Part shown: in pieces, positions 26,352 through 36,253 of the stretch
Numbering within the stretch: the stretch's first letter is position 1
Layout: each line of letters starts with the position of its first letter
NCBI RefSeq assembly: GCF_019880245.1
Contig: NZ_CP082289.1
Location: 1-64,000, forward strand
Length of the DNA: 64,000 bases
Reading direction: 5' to 3'
DNA from: Halobaculum roseum
GTDB lineage: Archaea > Halobacteriota > Halobacteria > Halobacteriales > Haloferacaceae
The notes under the pieces: generated by a model
Databases searched by the model: none
Told to the model about the DNA's origin: nothing
The model's input: the letters and a program-made list of their open reading frames with translations, nothing else
Position numbers and translations under genes: made by a program

Positions 26352-26816
26352 TCACCCGAGGAGTTTCCGTAATCGCGTGTTCTCGAACAGTTCCATCTCA
26401 CGCAGGCGGTTATCGACTGCCAGGACGCCGCCCGCTCCAAGTGCCACAATGGTTCCGAAGACCATGATCCCAAGGAGTTCACCCGTGACCATACCGTTGG
26501 CCCAGCCGCCACCGTAGCCGTTGATGAAGTAGAAGAACAGCATCATGAAGGCACCAAAGAAGGCGGCGGTCCTCGTGAGGACACCGAGTATCAGCCCGAG
26601 ACCGATGGCGGTTTGCCCAAGCGGTACCGCCACGTTGACGAACGCCAACAGGATGCCGTCGCTGAACGGCGTGACGAAGGGGGCGAGAATCGTGCCCTGA
26701 GCGGCTCCGCCGACGAACCAGCTGGCGTCGAAGGGCCACGCCCAGATTTTGTCAAGGCCAGCGTGGAGCATCCACCACCCGGCGGTCAGCCGGAGCAGCA
26801 GGATCCAATACGACAC
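26352..26816 (-). CDS. DoxX-family membrane protein (1)
   Basis: 154 aa starting at a GTG. Four membrane helices are visible, with the DoxX-type pattern LLLRLTAGWWMLHAGLDKIWAW, then VPLGQTAIGLGLILGVLTRTAAFFGAFMMLFFYF. DoxX proteins are linked to thiosulfate/quinone oxidation and redox stress; a specific function cannot be told. A paralogue with the same helix order lies at 43171, next to another metal locus. Confidence 0.83.
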   Translation of the reverse strand: MSYWILLLRLTAGWWMLHAGLDKIWAWPFDASWFVGGAAQGTILAPFVTPFSDGILLAFVNVAVPLGQTAIGLGLILGVLTRTAAFFGAFMMLFFYFINGYGGGWANGMVTGELLGIMVFGTIVALGAGGVLAVDNRLREMELFENTRLRKLLG

Positions 26817-27045
26817 ACAGTATCGGAAAGTAGAACGCTACCAATCGCTTGGTTTCCACCTCTATCGGCTCGAATCCATCCTCTCGTCTCTGTTCGGCAC
26901 TTTTCATACTTGATCTGACGCCTGTATTCGGGACAATATGAGGGAGTCGCGTCTATGACAAAGATATGGGATTTTCAGCAAGCGAGTCACTGTCGACCAC
27001 ATTTCCAACACTACCCCTTTCCGACCCGGAAGAGAACGAACAGCC

Positions 27046-27333
27046 ATGCCCAGCGATTCCGACTCGAACGGTGTCCGCGTCTGGCTCGTCGAGCGGACGT
27101 ACTCCGACGACGAGCAGAATCTCATCATCCTCACCTATGCAACCCCAGACGGTGAACGATACTTCCGGAAAGAACGGGCGCTCACTTCCTTCACCGACGT
27201 CCGCGACACGACGGCCGCCGTCGACGCCGACCCGGACAATCTCGGCTCGGTCAATGACGCCGATCTGCAGGAGCAGTACGCCGCCGAGGCCCAGCGAATG
27301 CGGGAGGAACACGACCCCGACGACGTGATCTGA
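27046..27333 (+). CDS. Conserved small acidic protein, function unknown
   Basis: 95 aa. The N-terminal half forms a likely beta-sheet (VRVWLVERTYSDDEQNLIILTYATPDGERYFRKE); the C-terminal half is helical and acidic. No motif recognised. It precedes the HTH-10 regulator by about 65 bp on the same strand and may share its promoter region. Confidence 0.6.
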   Translation: MPSDSDSNGVRVWLVERTYSDDEQNLIILTYATPDGERYFRKERALTSFTDVRDTTAAVDADPDNLGSVNDADLQEQYAAEAQRMREEHDPDDVI

Positions 27334-27398
27334 CTCCAGTCGACACGATGGCAGCACCGAGCCCACGTGTTATATCCAGCCGCCCTCTACGCGTGGGT

Positions 27399-28148
27399 AT
27401 GCGCGAACTCGTCTTCGCCCTCGAATACGAGCCGGGGTGTAACAGGGTGGCGGACGCCCTCGCTGACCACCCCGACGCCCGCGTCCGCTCGCTCTCGCTG
27501 CACGCCACTGCGGAGCAGCTCTGGCGAGTCGACCACGCGACCGGCATTCCGGACGCACTCGACGCCATCGAGGACGCCTTTCTCACCAGCGACTACTACG
27601 CCGACTGTCTGGCTACCGAGGACTGCGGCGCCACACAGACCACTCGCGTCCTCGACCGCACGGACGACACGCTCGTCCTGTACTCCGACTGGGAGCGCAC
27701 CCCCTCCTGCGCGTCCGTCCCCCACATCGCCCGCGACCATCTCGGCAAGAGCGTGTTGTTCGAGACCCGTCACGAGGGCCGCCACTACACGTGGCGACTC
27801 ATCCACTCCGGAGAGGGCGACGTGGCCGCGTTCTTCGACGCCCTCGAAGTCGCCGTCGGGGACTGCGCCCGGATGGAGATGCTCCGAACCGCGGACACGA
27901 CTGCGTCGGTGGGGGGAAGCGACGAGACGCAAAGTGGTCTGTCGCCGGAGCAGGAGGCCGCACTCCGGGCAGCCGTCGAACACGGGTACTACGAGTCCCC
28001 ACGCGAAGTCGACGTCGGCGAACTGGCCGAGCATCTCGACGTGCCGCGGTCGACGCTCACCTACCGACTCCGCCGGGCGGAGGAACACTTGGCGAAGCAG
28101 CACGTCGCCGACGAACGGTTGCCCGAAGATCCCCCGGCAACACGCTGA
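27399..28148 (+). CDS. Bat-type HTH-10 transcriptional regulator
   Basis: 249 aa from the ATG at 27399; a TATA-like GTTATATCC about 30 bp upstream fits leaderless initiation. The N-terminal sensor-like region (MRELVFALEYEPGCNRVADAL) holds several Cys, including CLATEDCG. The C-terminal HTH-10 (bacterio-opsin activator) domain is LSPEQEAALRAAVEHGYYESPREVDVGELAEHLDVPRSTLTYRLRRAE. It lies immediately upstream of the Zn/Cd-type ATPase, so it is the likely metal-responsive regulator of that pump. Confidence 0.85.
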   Translation: MRELVFALEYEPGCNRVADALADHPDARVRSLSLHATAEQLWRVDHATGIPDALDAIEDAFLTSDYYADCLATEDCGATQTTRVLDRTDDTLVLYSDWERTPSCASVPHIARDHLGKSVLFETRHEGRHYTWRLIHSGEGDVAAFFDALEVAVGDCARMEMLRTADTTASVGGSDETQSGLSPEQEAALRAAVEHGYYESPREVDVGELAEHLDVPRSTLTYRLRRAEEHLAKQHVADERLPEDPPATR

Positions 28149-28156
28149 ACCTCGAT

Positions 28157-28170
28157 TTGGAATATTCCAA
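28157..28170. promoter_or_regulatory. 14-bp palindrome TTGGAATATTCCAA before the Zn/Cd-type ATPase
   Basis: Perfect 14-bp palindrome lying 9 bp after the HTH-10 stop and about 38 bp before the ATPase start. This position suits a regulator site covering a promoter. Its half-site resembles TTTGGATTCCAAA before copA (38935). It is a strong candidate operator. Confidence 0.6.
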
Positions 28171-28207
28171 CAAAGGCTTATCGAACTGACGCCCCTACTG
28201 TGAGGTG

Positions 28208-30577
28208 ATGACAGAGAATCCGGACGCAGCGGGGGAGACGAGCGGGGGCGGGCAGCGACGGGAGCTGACCGCCCGCCTCGTCGTCCCCGAGATGGACTGT
28301 CCGTCCTGCGCCCAGAAAGTCGACAAGAGCCTCCAGCGCGTCGACGGCGTCGTTGACGCCACGCTCCAGCCGACCACCGGTACGGCCAACGTCACGTACG
28401 ACTCAGACCGCATCAGCGAGGCCGATGTGGTCGACGCAATCGAAGGCGCCGGCTACGAGGTCGTCAGAGAGTCGGATTCCGACCACGATGAGTCAGAGGA
28501 TGCGGCCGGTGGCGCCGACATCGCGCCACCGTCGGAGGTCTGGACGAGTCCTCGCGCGAAGAAGACGTGGCTCGGCGCGGCGTTCGTCACGCTCGGCCTC
28601 CTCTTCGAGTTCCTCCTCACCGGGCAGAACGTCACGGTGGCGAGCGTCCTCGAGTACCCGCTCCACATCGCCGACGTCCTGTTCCTCGGCGCTGTCGCCG
28701 CCAGCGGCATCCCCGTCGTCCGCAGCGGGTACTACTCCGCGAAGAACCGAAGCCTCGACATCGACCTGCTGATGGGGACGGCGATCATCGCGGCGACCGG
28801 TATCGGCTACTTCGTCGAGGCGGCGACGCTGGCCGTCCTGTTCAGCATCGCCGAGCTGCTCGAGGATTACGCGATGGACAGGGCGCGGGACTCCCTGCGC
28901 GAGCTGATGGAACTCTCGCCCGACGAGGCCACCGTCGTGCGCGACGGCGAGGAAGTCACGGTGCCCGCCGACGAAGTGGAGGTGGGTGAGACCGTGGTCG
29001 TTCGCCCCGGTGACAAGATTCCGTTGGACGGCACGGTCGTCGAGGGCGAGAGCGCGGTCGACCAGTCGCCGATTACCGGCGAGAGCGTCCCCGTCGACAA
29101 GACCGCCGGCGACGAGGTGTACGCGGGCGCGATCAACGAGGAGGGCTACCTCGAAGTCGAAGTCACGTCGACGGCGGGCGACTCGACGCTCTCGCGCATC
29201 ATCGAGATGGTGCAGGGCGCACAGGCGAAGAAGACCGACACCGAGCAGTTCGTCGACCGCTTCTCGGGCTACTACACGCCGGTCGTGGTCGTGTTGGCAA
29301 TCCTGACCGCCGCCATTCCACCGTTGGTCATCGCCGACCCCGTCTCGGTGGACGTGGCCGGGTACGGGTTCACCTTCGCCGGCGACTGGCAGACGTGGTT
29401 CATCCGCGGACTCACCCTGCTGGTGATTGCCTGCCCGTGCGCGTTCGTCATCTCGACGCCCGTCTCCGTGGTGTCGGGGATCACCAGCGCCGCGAAGAAC
29501 GGCGTGCTGATCAAGGGCGGCAACTACCTCGAAGCGATGGGCGAAGTCGATGCCGTCGCGCTCGACAAGACGGGGACGCTCACGAAGGGCGAACTCGCCG
29601 TCACCGACGTCGTCCCGGTCGGCGACACCACTGAGGACGATCTGCTCCGTCGCGCCGCCGGGCTGGAGCGGCGCAGTGAGCATCCCATCGCCGCAGCGAT
29701 TCTCGCCCGTGCCGACGAGGCGGGCGTGGGCAACCTGCCCGACCCGACTGGCTTCGAGAGCCTCACCGGGAAGGGCATCCGCGGGGAGATCGACGGCGAG
29801 ACGTACTACGCGGGCAAGCCCGCACTCTTCGAGGAGTTGGGCTTCGACCTCGCTCGGGCACGCCGCGAGACGGACGGCGGCGTCGTGGCGGAAGAGGCGG
29901 CCGAGTCCGACGACGGGGCGTTCGCCGAGGACGCGCTCGCCGCGCTGGAGCGGGAGGGCAAGACGGTCGTTATCGTCGGAACGGAGTCGGAGTTGCTGGG
30001 TGCCATCGCCATCGCCGACGAGGTGCGCCCGGCCTCGAAGCGGGCCGTCCAGCGCCTGCAGGAGCTTGGTGTCGAGCGCGTCGTGATGCTGACGGGCGAC
30101 AACGAGGGCACCGCCCGCGCCATCGCCGAGCAGGTCGGCGTCGACGAGTACCGCGCCGAACTCTTGCCGGAGGAGAAGGTCGACGCCGTCGAGGAGTTGC
30201 AGGCGGAGTACGGCGAGGTGGCGATGGTCGGCGATGGCATCAACGACGCGCCCGCGCTCGCCACCGCGGAGGTCGGTATTGCGATGGGAGCCGCCGGCAC
30301 CGACACCGCGCTCGAGACCGCCGACATCGCGCTGATGGGCGACGACGTCGGGAAGCTGCCGTACCTCTACGAACTGTCGCACACGGCCAACGGCGTCATC
30401 CGGCAGAACATCTGGACGAGCCTCGGCGTGAAGGCGCTGCTTGCCGTCGGCGTGCCGATTGGGCTCGTCAGCGTCGCCGTCGCTGTCGTCGTCGGCGACA
30501 TGGGGATGAGTCTCGGCGTCACCGGGAACGCGATGCGGCTGTCACGGATCGAGCCCGACCGGTTCTCCGACACCTGA
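28208..30577 (+). CDS. P1B-type ATPase, Zn/Cd/Pb class (ZntA-like)
   Basis: 789 aa from the ATG at 28208. A single N-terminal HMA has MDCPSC (Cys31, Cys34). The membrane CPC motif is IACPCAFVISTPVS (Cys409-Pro410-Cys411), the phosphorylated Asp453 is in ALDKTGT, with SEHP and MVGDGINDAP motifs intact. The motif set after CPC (AFVISTPVS) and the C-terminal helices fit the Zn2+/Cd2+/Pb2+ class (P1B-2) better than Cu+ pumps. It exports divalent soft metals from the cytosol. The HTH-10 gene upstream and the palindrome between them suggest inducible control. Confidence 0.9.
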   Translation: MTENPDAAGETSGGGQRRELTARLVVPEMDCPSCAQKVDKSLQRVDGVVDATLQPTTGTANVTYDSDRISEADVVDAIEGAGYEVVRESDSDHDESEDAAGGADIAPPSEVWTSPRAKKTWLGAAFVTLGLLFEFLLTGQNVTVASVLEYPLHIADVLFLGAVAASGIPVVRSGYYSAKNRSLDIDLLMGTAIIAATGIGYFVEAATLAVLFSIAELLEDYAMDRARDSLRELMELSPDEATVVRDGEEVTVPADEVEVGETVVVRPGDKIPLDGTVVEGESAVDQSPITGESVPVDKTAGDEVYAGAINEEGYLEVEVTSTAGDSTLSRIIEMVQGAQAKKTDTEQFVDRFSGYYTPVVVVLAILTAAIPPLVIADPVSVDVAGYGFTFAGDWQTWFIRGLTLLVIACPCAFVISTPVSVVSGITSAAKNGVLIKGGNYLEAMGEVDAVALDKTGTLTKGELAVTDVVPVGDTTEDDLLRRAAGLERRSEHPIAAAILARADEAGVGNLPDPTGFESLTGKGIRGEIDGETYYAGKPALFEELGFDLARARRETDGGVVAEEAAESDDGAFAEDALAALEREGKTVVIVGTESELLGAIAIADEVRPASKRAVQRLQELGVERVVMLTGDNEGTARAIAEQVGVDEYRAELLPEEKVDAVEELQAEYGEVAMVGDGINDAPALATAEVGIAMGAAGTDTALETADIALMGDDVGKLPYLYELSHTANGVIRQNIWTSLGVKALLAVGVPIGLVSVAVAVVVGDMGMSLGVTGNAMRLSRIEPDRFSDT

Positions 30578-30586
30578 CGGCCTCCT

Positions 30587-31027
30587 TCACTCTCCAAGTC
30601 TGCTGTACTCCCGGAGCTGTTCCCGGAGGCCGTCTTCCTCGACTGGAGGATCGAACTCTCCCTCGTTCTCTCGTGCCCACTCCGTCAGCTCCCCGACGTC
30701 TTCGTCGAAGTGCCGGCGTAACGCTTTGATCGTGCGGTACCGCTCCGTGAGACCTGTGTGGTCGAGGTAGAGGCGGAGCTTTGCGCCCGCCTCGGTCAGG
30801 CGGTATGCGTGGGAGGTGCCGCGCCCCTCGATTTCTCGGCGCTCGTACAGTCCGAGTTCCTCGCCCTCCCGCAGGCGGGTCGAGACCGTCGACCGGCTGA
30901 CCGTCGATTCCTCCACTAACCGTGTGAACTGGCTCCCGTTTGGTTCGATTTCACAGAGCAGTTCGACCGCGCCCTTGGCCTCGAGGTAGGCCGACAGGGG
31001 TGCGTCCGAGCCGTCTTCACCACTCAT
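30587..31027 (-). CDS. Winged-helix transcriptional regulator
   Basis: 146 aa from the ATG at 31027. Winged helix at about 15-90 with VSRSTVSTRLREGEELGLYERREIEG, followed by a helical C-terminus for dimerisation. It is convergent with the ZntA-like ATPase gene. An imperfect 22-bp palindrome directly in its own promoter (31036-31057) suggests autoregulation. The ligand is unknown; no Cys pair for metal binding is seen. Confidence 0.78.
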   Translation of the reverse strand: MSGEDGSDAPLSAYLEAKGAVELLCEIEPNGSQFTRLVEESTVSRSTVSTRLREGEELGLYERREIEGRGTSHAYRLTEAGAKLRLYLDHTGLTERYRTIKALRRHFDEDVGELTEWARENEGEFDPPVEEDGLREQLREYSRLGE

Positions 31028-31035
31028 GGCACCAA

Positions 31036-31057
31036 TAGTACAGTACATACTATACTA
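31036..31057. promoter_or_regulatory. 22-bp imperfect palindrome upstream of winged-helix gene
   Basis: The two arms TAGTACAGTA and TACTATACTA are inverted copies, with two mismatched pairs in the arms and a third at the two-base centre. It begins 9 bp upstream of the start of the leftward regulator and covers its likely core promoter. A self-operator is inferred. Confidence 0.55.
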
Positions 31058-31307
31058 ATACTTGGGGATTGTGCCGCCGCTGAACGGTGCAGAGCGGATA
31101 GAATACCGACACGCGTTTACGCGTCCCTCCACTTCACAGGCATCAGTCACCGACGGGGTCTGCTTCCCGGAAACACGGAAACGACACGCCCTCAGTTTAG
31201 TACAAATCATACCATTGATCGGCAAAATGATGCTCGCGAACGCGGCGGACGCGGCGACAGCCGACCCGAGGAGACACCGAGTCGTCACCGTCTCGAACCC
31301 TCCATAG

Positions 31308-33215
31308 ATGCCGCTGGACGACTCCCTCCGAGACGCCGTGAACGACGTGCGGCTGCAGGCGGAGGAACTCTTCCCCGAACACGGCAATCTCACGTACGTC
31401 ATCGGAAAGATCGTCCTCCCGACCCACCTCCTCGCGGACGGACACGACCACCAGACCAACACCCCCTTCGACTTCGAGGGGATGCTCAAACTGGCCATCT
31501 ACAGGCGCGTGACCGGGATGAGTCAGGAGGCCATCTCCGACCAGCTCGAAAGCTGGCCCTACCTCCAGCAGCGGTTCGGCTTGGACGGTGCCCCGTCGCA
31601 GGAGACCATCTCCTACACGAAGCGACACCGGTTCGAGGATCTGGACACGCGCCATTTCCTGCGGGCGGTCGCCGACGAGTTTGCCGAGTTGACCGAGGAA
31701 CACGACTCCACGTACAGCCCCGACCAGCCGCCAGACAGCGATCCGTCACCGGAGGAGGTCGCGGCGAGCGGCGAGCCGATTCACCACTACGTGGATCGGC
31801 ACGCCAAGCACGTCATCACCGGGGCGCAAAACGAGGTCTGGCCGGTGCTTGACACCGGCCGCGCCGACAACACCAAGCACGCCGACAGGCGGGTGTGGGA
31901 ACACCAGACCGCGATGAGCCTCTCGAAACGCGCGGGGACGCACAGCGTGTTCCGGACGTTCAACAAGTTCCGCCGGGACGCACTCCACCACGACACCCAC
32001 CTGTACGCAGTCCAGATGCTCGGCCTCCCCGACGATCACGACTACGACCTCTCCGAGTACCCCGGAGCCCGCCTCCCCACGCCCGACTGGCGAGACGTCG
32101 CCTCCTCTGTCACGAACCAGTTCAACGCCGCCGTCGACAGGCAGATGGCCAACATCGCGCCGACCGCGCTGTTCACAGAGCCGGTGGTGGCCGCCCTCGA
32201 CACGACCCACGACCCGTTCAACGTCTCCCCGTGGAAGGACGAAGAGGACATCGAGCCGGAGGACGACCGGATCGCGGTCGGCAGAGACACGGGAAGGACG
32301 AAGGTGCCAAAGGACGACTACCCCGAGATGGTGAACGGCGGCGAGGACAGCCACACCTACCAGTACGAGTACGCGACGCTCACGGTCGTCGGTCGGAACG
32401 CACCCATCGTGCTGGCGGTCGAACCCGTCCGTCACGACTCGACGTGGGAAGGGGAGGAGGGGGAGACCGTCAGCTGGGCCGAAGTGGTCGACCGCTTGCT
32501 CACACAGGCGCGGAAGCACGTCGACATCCAGCTCGTGATGGCCGACCGGGCGTTCGACGGACACGCCGTCGGCCACGTCATCGACCAGTACCACGGCGTG
32601 AACTACCTGATTCCCAAAAAGAAGAACGCGACCGTCGGGGGCGAGAACGTCGCCGACAAGTTGGGCGACGTGAAGGAAGACATGACGCTGCGGAGTCGCG
32701 TCGAACGGGACGCGTCCCTGTACCTGACCTCGGACACCCCGTACGTGGACGTGGCGGACGACCCGACCGTGGGCGAGGACGGCTACAGCCACGACGCGAG
32801 CTTTCTGTACGTGCCGGCGGAGGACGAGGACTGGGCCGTGGACGAGGACAACGAGTACGCCGTGTTCGTGACGAACGCGGACGACGTGTCGCCGATGGAG
32901 GCCATCGGGCTCTCTGACGAGTACTCCAAGCGGTGGGACATCGAAATCGAGTACAAGATGGTCAAGCCGCTGCTGCCGTCGATCCGGTCGACGGACTACC
33001 GGATGCGGTTCTTCACGTTCGCGTACAGCCTGCTGCTGTACAATCTGTGGCGGATGGTGGATCACTCGCTGAAGACGTTGGTGTCGGAGGTGTACGACGA
33101 GTACGGCCGAGGGCCGCACGAGGAGCGGTTGGATCCGTTGCTGACGCTGGCCGACCTCCACATGACCGTGGTGGCGTTGATGCTGTTGCCGGACGGGGTC
33201 GACCCGCCGTTCTGA
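31308..33215 (+). mobile_element. Second IS4-like DDE transposase
   Basis: 635 aa, intact. The C-terminal YSKRWDIEIEYKMVK fits the Y-x2-R-x3-E-x6-K signature, and the Asp residues are likely in VVAALDTTHDP and VMADRAFDG. It is related in layout to the transposase at 4936 but clearly different in sequence. GC content and codon choice are more extreme than in neighbours. Weak terminal-repeat candidates are GTGCCGCCGCTGAACGG (31071-31087) and the inverted CCGTTCTGACGGGGGCAAC (33207-33225), but the ends are not certain. Confidence 0.82.
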
Positions 33216-33809
33216 CGGGGGCAACTTTCTAGTAATTATTCTGACCGATTAGCGACTCGTAGCTCTGCCACACTCCGTTTTCGCCGGTATTTATCGGAAA
33301 GAGTATGTTTTCGTCGGTGGTGGCCGGAGCAAGTCCCGACTGACCTCCCAAATACCGATTCACCCCCGATAATCGGTTGATTCGGTTGGTAGCTACCCCT
33401 ACTTTCCGAAACTATGGACAACCAGGCTCCCGAGACCGAGAACGACGTCTCGGTTCCGAGAAAATTCGTACGGATGGATTGAGTTGACATGGCATACTTC
33501 ACCTCACGGCTGATTTTGTCAGATGTAGTAAAAAAGATTGATGGTGTTCGTGATTTCTAAGAGTCGGGGCTCATTTCAGGAACGCGGATATCCGAGGTGA
33601 GTTGGATGATTCTCAAGAAGGAATTCGGTCACCCTCTACGGACTGATTGTGTGCTGGGGCGTGTAAGCGGGAACACTGATGAAGCCGAGCCCACCGAATT
33701 CTGGATCTCGGAAAATTCGCTTGAGGGACTCCATTTGCTGATTTAATCCTCTGTACTTACCGATCCTCCCAGTAGCTAACAGATTCTGAGAATTTAACTC
33801 GAGCGGATG
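33216..33809. other. Non-coding region with a hairpin-forming repeat
   Basis: About 590 bp after the transposase. A perfect inverted repeat (ACCGAGA at 33435-33441, TCTCGGT at 33448-33454) could form a hairpin. No convincing gene on either strand; short frames lack start context and domains. Confidence 0.4.
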
Positions 33810-34985
33810 TCAATTAATCAACTCCCATTGGTTAGTCATTCCTCCATAGACACGGTTTAAAACTCGTCGTCTCGAGAAAATACGGGCAAACAAAACAGGG
33901 TGGCGGAGGAGACGCAGTAGAACTGTACTCGGAGACCGGTCAACGTCTTCAATATCGATCCCGGCAGCGGCACGAATTGCTGCTCCCAGAACCTTGGGAT
34001 TACGAGTTTCAAGAAAGTATCTCACAACTGTGGCGAAAATGTACTCCGTTTTCATCCTCTGATATAAACTGTCAGGAAAATTGTGTAATTGGCCGCTGTT
34101 AGCCAACTCTGCGGCCAAGAATCCCGATTCAACGGCCTGTGAGATCCCCTTTCCGGTGAGTCGGTTTGCGATACCTGCAGCATCACCCACCCGTACGACG
34201 GAATGCTCCGGTAGATAGGTTCTGTCGGGATCAAGGCTTGGTCCCTCGGGAATGATTGCGACGTTCGTCCGTTCCTGCGACGGGACTGGCCACCCATTCC
34301 GCTTACAGGCTTCCCTCAATGCCTTCATATAATCACTAGGCCGGTCACTGACCGTCCAGCCGATACCAACGTTGGCTCGTTGCGATGTCTTCGGGAATGC
34401 CCACGAGTACCCTGTATAGTTCTCCAGAATTATCCGGCTGTTCGGGTACAACTCGGTGAAGTCCCCTTCGACATCACTGTTAAGCGCTACCATATATCCT
34501 GAATACTCGTTGGTTGTTCCGAGCGCTTTACTAGAGAGTGATGGCTGACCGGTTGCATCAACGACGAGATCATACTCATCGGTGAACTCGTGGAAATCTG
34601 TCCGTGTGATAGACTGGTTTTCGTGGATGTCAACACCCTTCTCTGAGAGTTGTTCTGCCCAGGACTGCTCAACGACATTTCGGTCCGTTATATATGTATC
34701 CGCAGCAGGAAAGGTGCCGGCTCCAGTGCGGTGGCGATCGGCGTCGATTCCGTCATACACCTCCACTTCCATCGCTGGCAGCGGATTGAGAAAGCCGTTC
34801 TCTACAGTCGGCTCGAGTGGGATCTTCGATACCGCTGTCATCGCTTCTCCGCAATTAACGCGTTTGCTATCGTAGGACTGCCGCTCATATAGTTCGACGA
34901 CGAATCCAGCGTCGTCGAATCCAGCAGCTGCTGCAAGCCCGGCCATCCCTCCACCTATTACCGCAATTTTGGACGTTCGTGTCAT
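33810..34985 (-). CDS. FAD-dependent oxidoreductase, geranylgeranyl-reductase-like
   Basis: 391 aa from the ATG at 34985; the longer frame runs into the upstream region. The Rossmann FAD motif is IAVIGGGMAGLAAAAGF. A second FAD motif is SVVRVGDAAGIANRLTGKGISQAVESG, typical of the geranylgeranyl reductase/digeranylglycerophospholipid reductase group. It may reduce isoprenoid lipids or carotenoid-like substrates. It sits 28 bp after the DUF63 gene on the same strand and is more AT-rich than the metal genes. Confidence 0.8.
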   Translation of the reverse strand: MTRTSKIAVIGGGMAGLAAAAGFDDAGFVVELYERQSYDSKRVNCGEAMTAVSKIPLEPTVENGFLNPLPAMEVEVYDGIDADRHRTGAGTFPAADTYITDRNVVEQSWAEQLSEKGVDIHENQSITRTDFHEFTDEYDLVVDATGQPSLSSKALGTTNEYSGYMVALNSDVEGDFTELYPNSRIILENYTGYSWAFPKTSQRANVGIGWTVSDRPSDYMKALREACKRNGWPVPSQERTNVAIIPEGPSLDPDRTYLPEHSVVRVGDAAGIANRLTGKGISQAVESGFLAAELANSGQLHNFPDSLYQRMKTEYIFATVVRYFLETRNPKVLGAAIRAAAGIDIEDVDRSPSTVLLRLLRHPVLFARIFSRRRVLNRVYGGMTNQWELIN

Positions 34986-35013
34986 CGGTTTTTGCCAATC
35001 TTTGAGGCCATCG

Positions 35014-36015
35014 TTAAGCTCCCAACAGCATCCGAAGTGACCCACGAACGCCCATCGGGAGTCCGATCGCTCCGATGAAGAACGTCATAAGCCACCACCA
35101 CGTGTGATTCATCTCCTCTTTCGCATCGGCGAGATACCACACGATGCCGACAGTCACGACGAGTTTCAGCACGAACGTCGATCCGGAGAATCCAGTCGCC
35201 TGGTACACGAGATTCGTCACGACCAGCTTTGGGGAGTAGCCGAGGAACGTCACACCGATGAGATTCTGCGCAGCGTCCCACAACTGGCCGAAAACGGCCA
35301 GCAGAATTAGCGGGTGTCGAAGGTGTGTGATATTGACGAAACTCGCGCCCCAGTAGTAGAGTGCGGTTACGCCGAGCGCTATCCCCGTCGTCGCGACAGG
35401 AACCCATAGGCGGAGTGGGGTCGATGTCGAGAGGCCGTGCCAAACAGCCCACCAGACGGCCCCGACAGCCCACACCGACCCGACGAGCCCGACTGTTAGC
35501 GGGATAGATCCGATATTTTGGTCACGCAAGAGTGCACCGACACCGAGCGCGAGGATGGTGACAGCGGTGACGACGATGTAAATCGATGGCGTGATGAACC
35601 ACACCGCGTAGTCCCCGAGCAGCCCGAGATCCTCGAGGGCGCGCATCGCCCCACCTGCGATGATGATCGGAGCGAACCCGTAGGCCAGTCGTGCGTCGAA
35701 CGTGACGTCGAGTTGGTCGAGATACGCACGTAGTCCGGGGAGGCTGTATACGACTGCCGCGAGGTAGATTACCGTGTTCACCGCGTTGTAGCCCTGGACA
35801 GCACGAACCCCCTCGTGCGTGACTGGCTGACCGGCCGCATCGGCGACGACTGGTCCCCAGAGATACTGCCAGATGAACCGGTCGTAGACCAACGTCGGAA
35901 ACACGAGGATGCCCCCACCGAGAAGGACGAGCGGGGCCAGCAGGTACAGCGCCCACCACTCGCGTGAGCCGGTCTCCGGAAGGACAGTCTCGACGCGGCG
36001 GGTGACAGTACTCAC
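35014..36015 (-). CDS. DUF63-family membrane protein
   Basis: 333 aa starting with GTG at 36015. That start overlaps the TGA of the upstream small winged-helix gene (GTGA), which decides it. About eight membrane segments match the DUF63 pattern, including VVADAAGQPVTHEGVRAVQGYNAVNTVIYLAAVV near the N-terminus and AGGAMRALEDLG. Function unknown for the family. It is in an operon with the winged-helix protein and followed by the FAD oxidoreductase. Confidence 0.82.
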   Translation of the reverse strand: MSTVTRRVETVLPETGSREWWALYLLAPLVLLGGGILVFPTLVYDRFIWQYLWGPVVADAAGQPVTHEGVRAVQGYNAVNTVIYLAAVVYSLPGLRAYLDQLDVTFDARLAYGFAPIIIAGGAMRALEDLGLLGDYAVWFITPSIYIVVTAVTILALGVGALLRDQNIGSIPLTVGLVGSVWAVGAVWWAVWHGLSTSTPLRLWVPVATTGIALGVTALYYWGASFVNITHLRHPLILLAVFGQLWDAAQNLIGVTFLGYSPKLVVTNLVYQATGFSGSTFVLKLVVTVGIVWYLADAKEEMNHTWWWLMTFFIGAIGLPMGVRGSLRMLLGA

Positions 36016-36236
36016 GACCCGTTCACCTCCAATCGCCACGTCGTGCTTTTCGAGCGCCCCCACTGTTCGAGTGAAACGATTGTGAGTTCGTCCTGGAGCT
36101 GGCTGAGATACTGCGCGACTGCCTTGGGAGATCCGTCGAGGTCGCTGGCAATCTCGCGAGCCCGGAGGTATGTCGGTTCGCTACTGGCTGTCTCGACGAG
36201 GTACCTTCGAACCGTGTGCCGGGAAATATTCGACAT
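36012..36236 (-). CDS. Small winged-helix protein upstream of DUF63
   Basis: 74 aa from the ATG at 36236. A compact winged-helix pattern is seen: HTVRRYLVETASSEPTYLRAREIASDLDGSPKAVAQYLSQL, followed by a strand TTWRLEV. This short type is common in haloarchaea. It begins 18 bp downstream of the copA stop on the same strand and overlaps the DUF63 gene by 4 nt. Regulatory target unknown. Confidence 0.72.
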   Translation of the reverse strand: MSNISRHTVRRYLVETASSEPTYLRAREIASDLDGSPKAVAQYLSQLQDELTIVSLEQWGRSKSTTWRLEVNGS

Positions 36237-36253
36237 TGATCTAGAGGTGACGG

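Noticed and set aside
28493-30382. Very long open frame on the minus strand across the Zn/Cd ATPase gene
   Set aside because: GC-rich haloarchaeal genes leave the antisense third-position frame open. The plus-strand gene has all P1B motifs; the minus-strand translation is low-complexity, Arg/Val/Asp/Gly-rich and has no domain.
31746-33224. Long minus-strand frame opposite the second transposase
   Set aside because: Val/Arg/His-rich shadow of the transposase with no recognisable domain.
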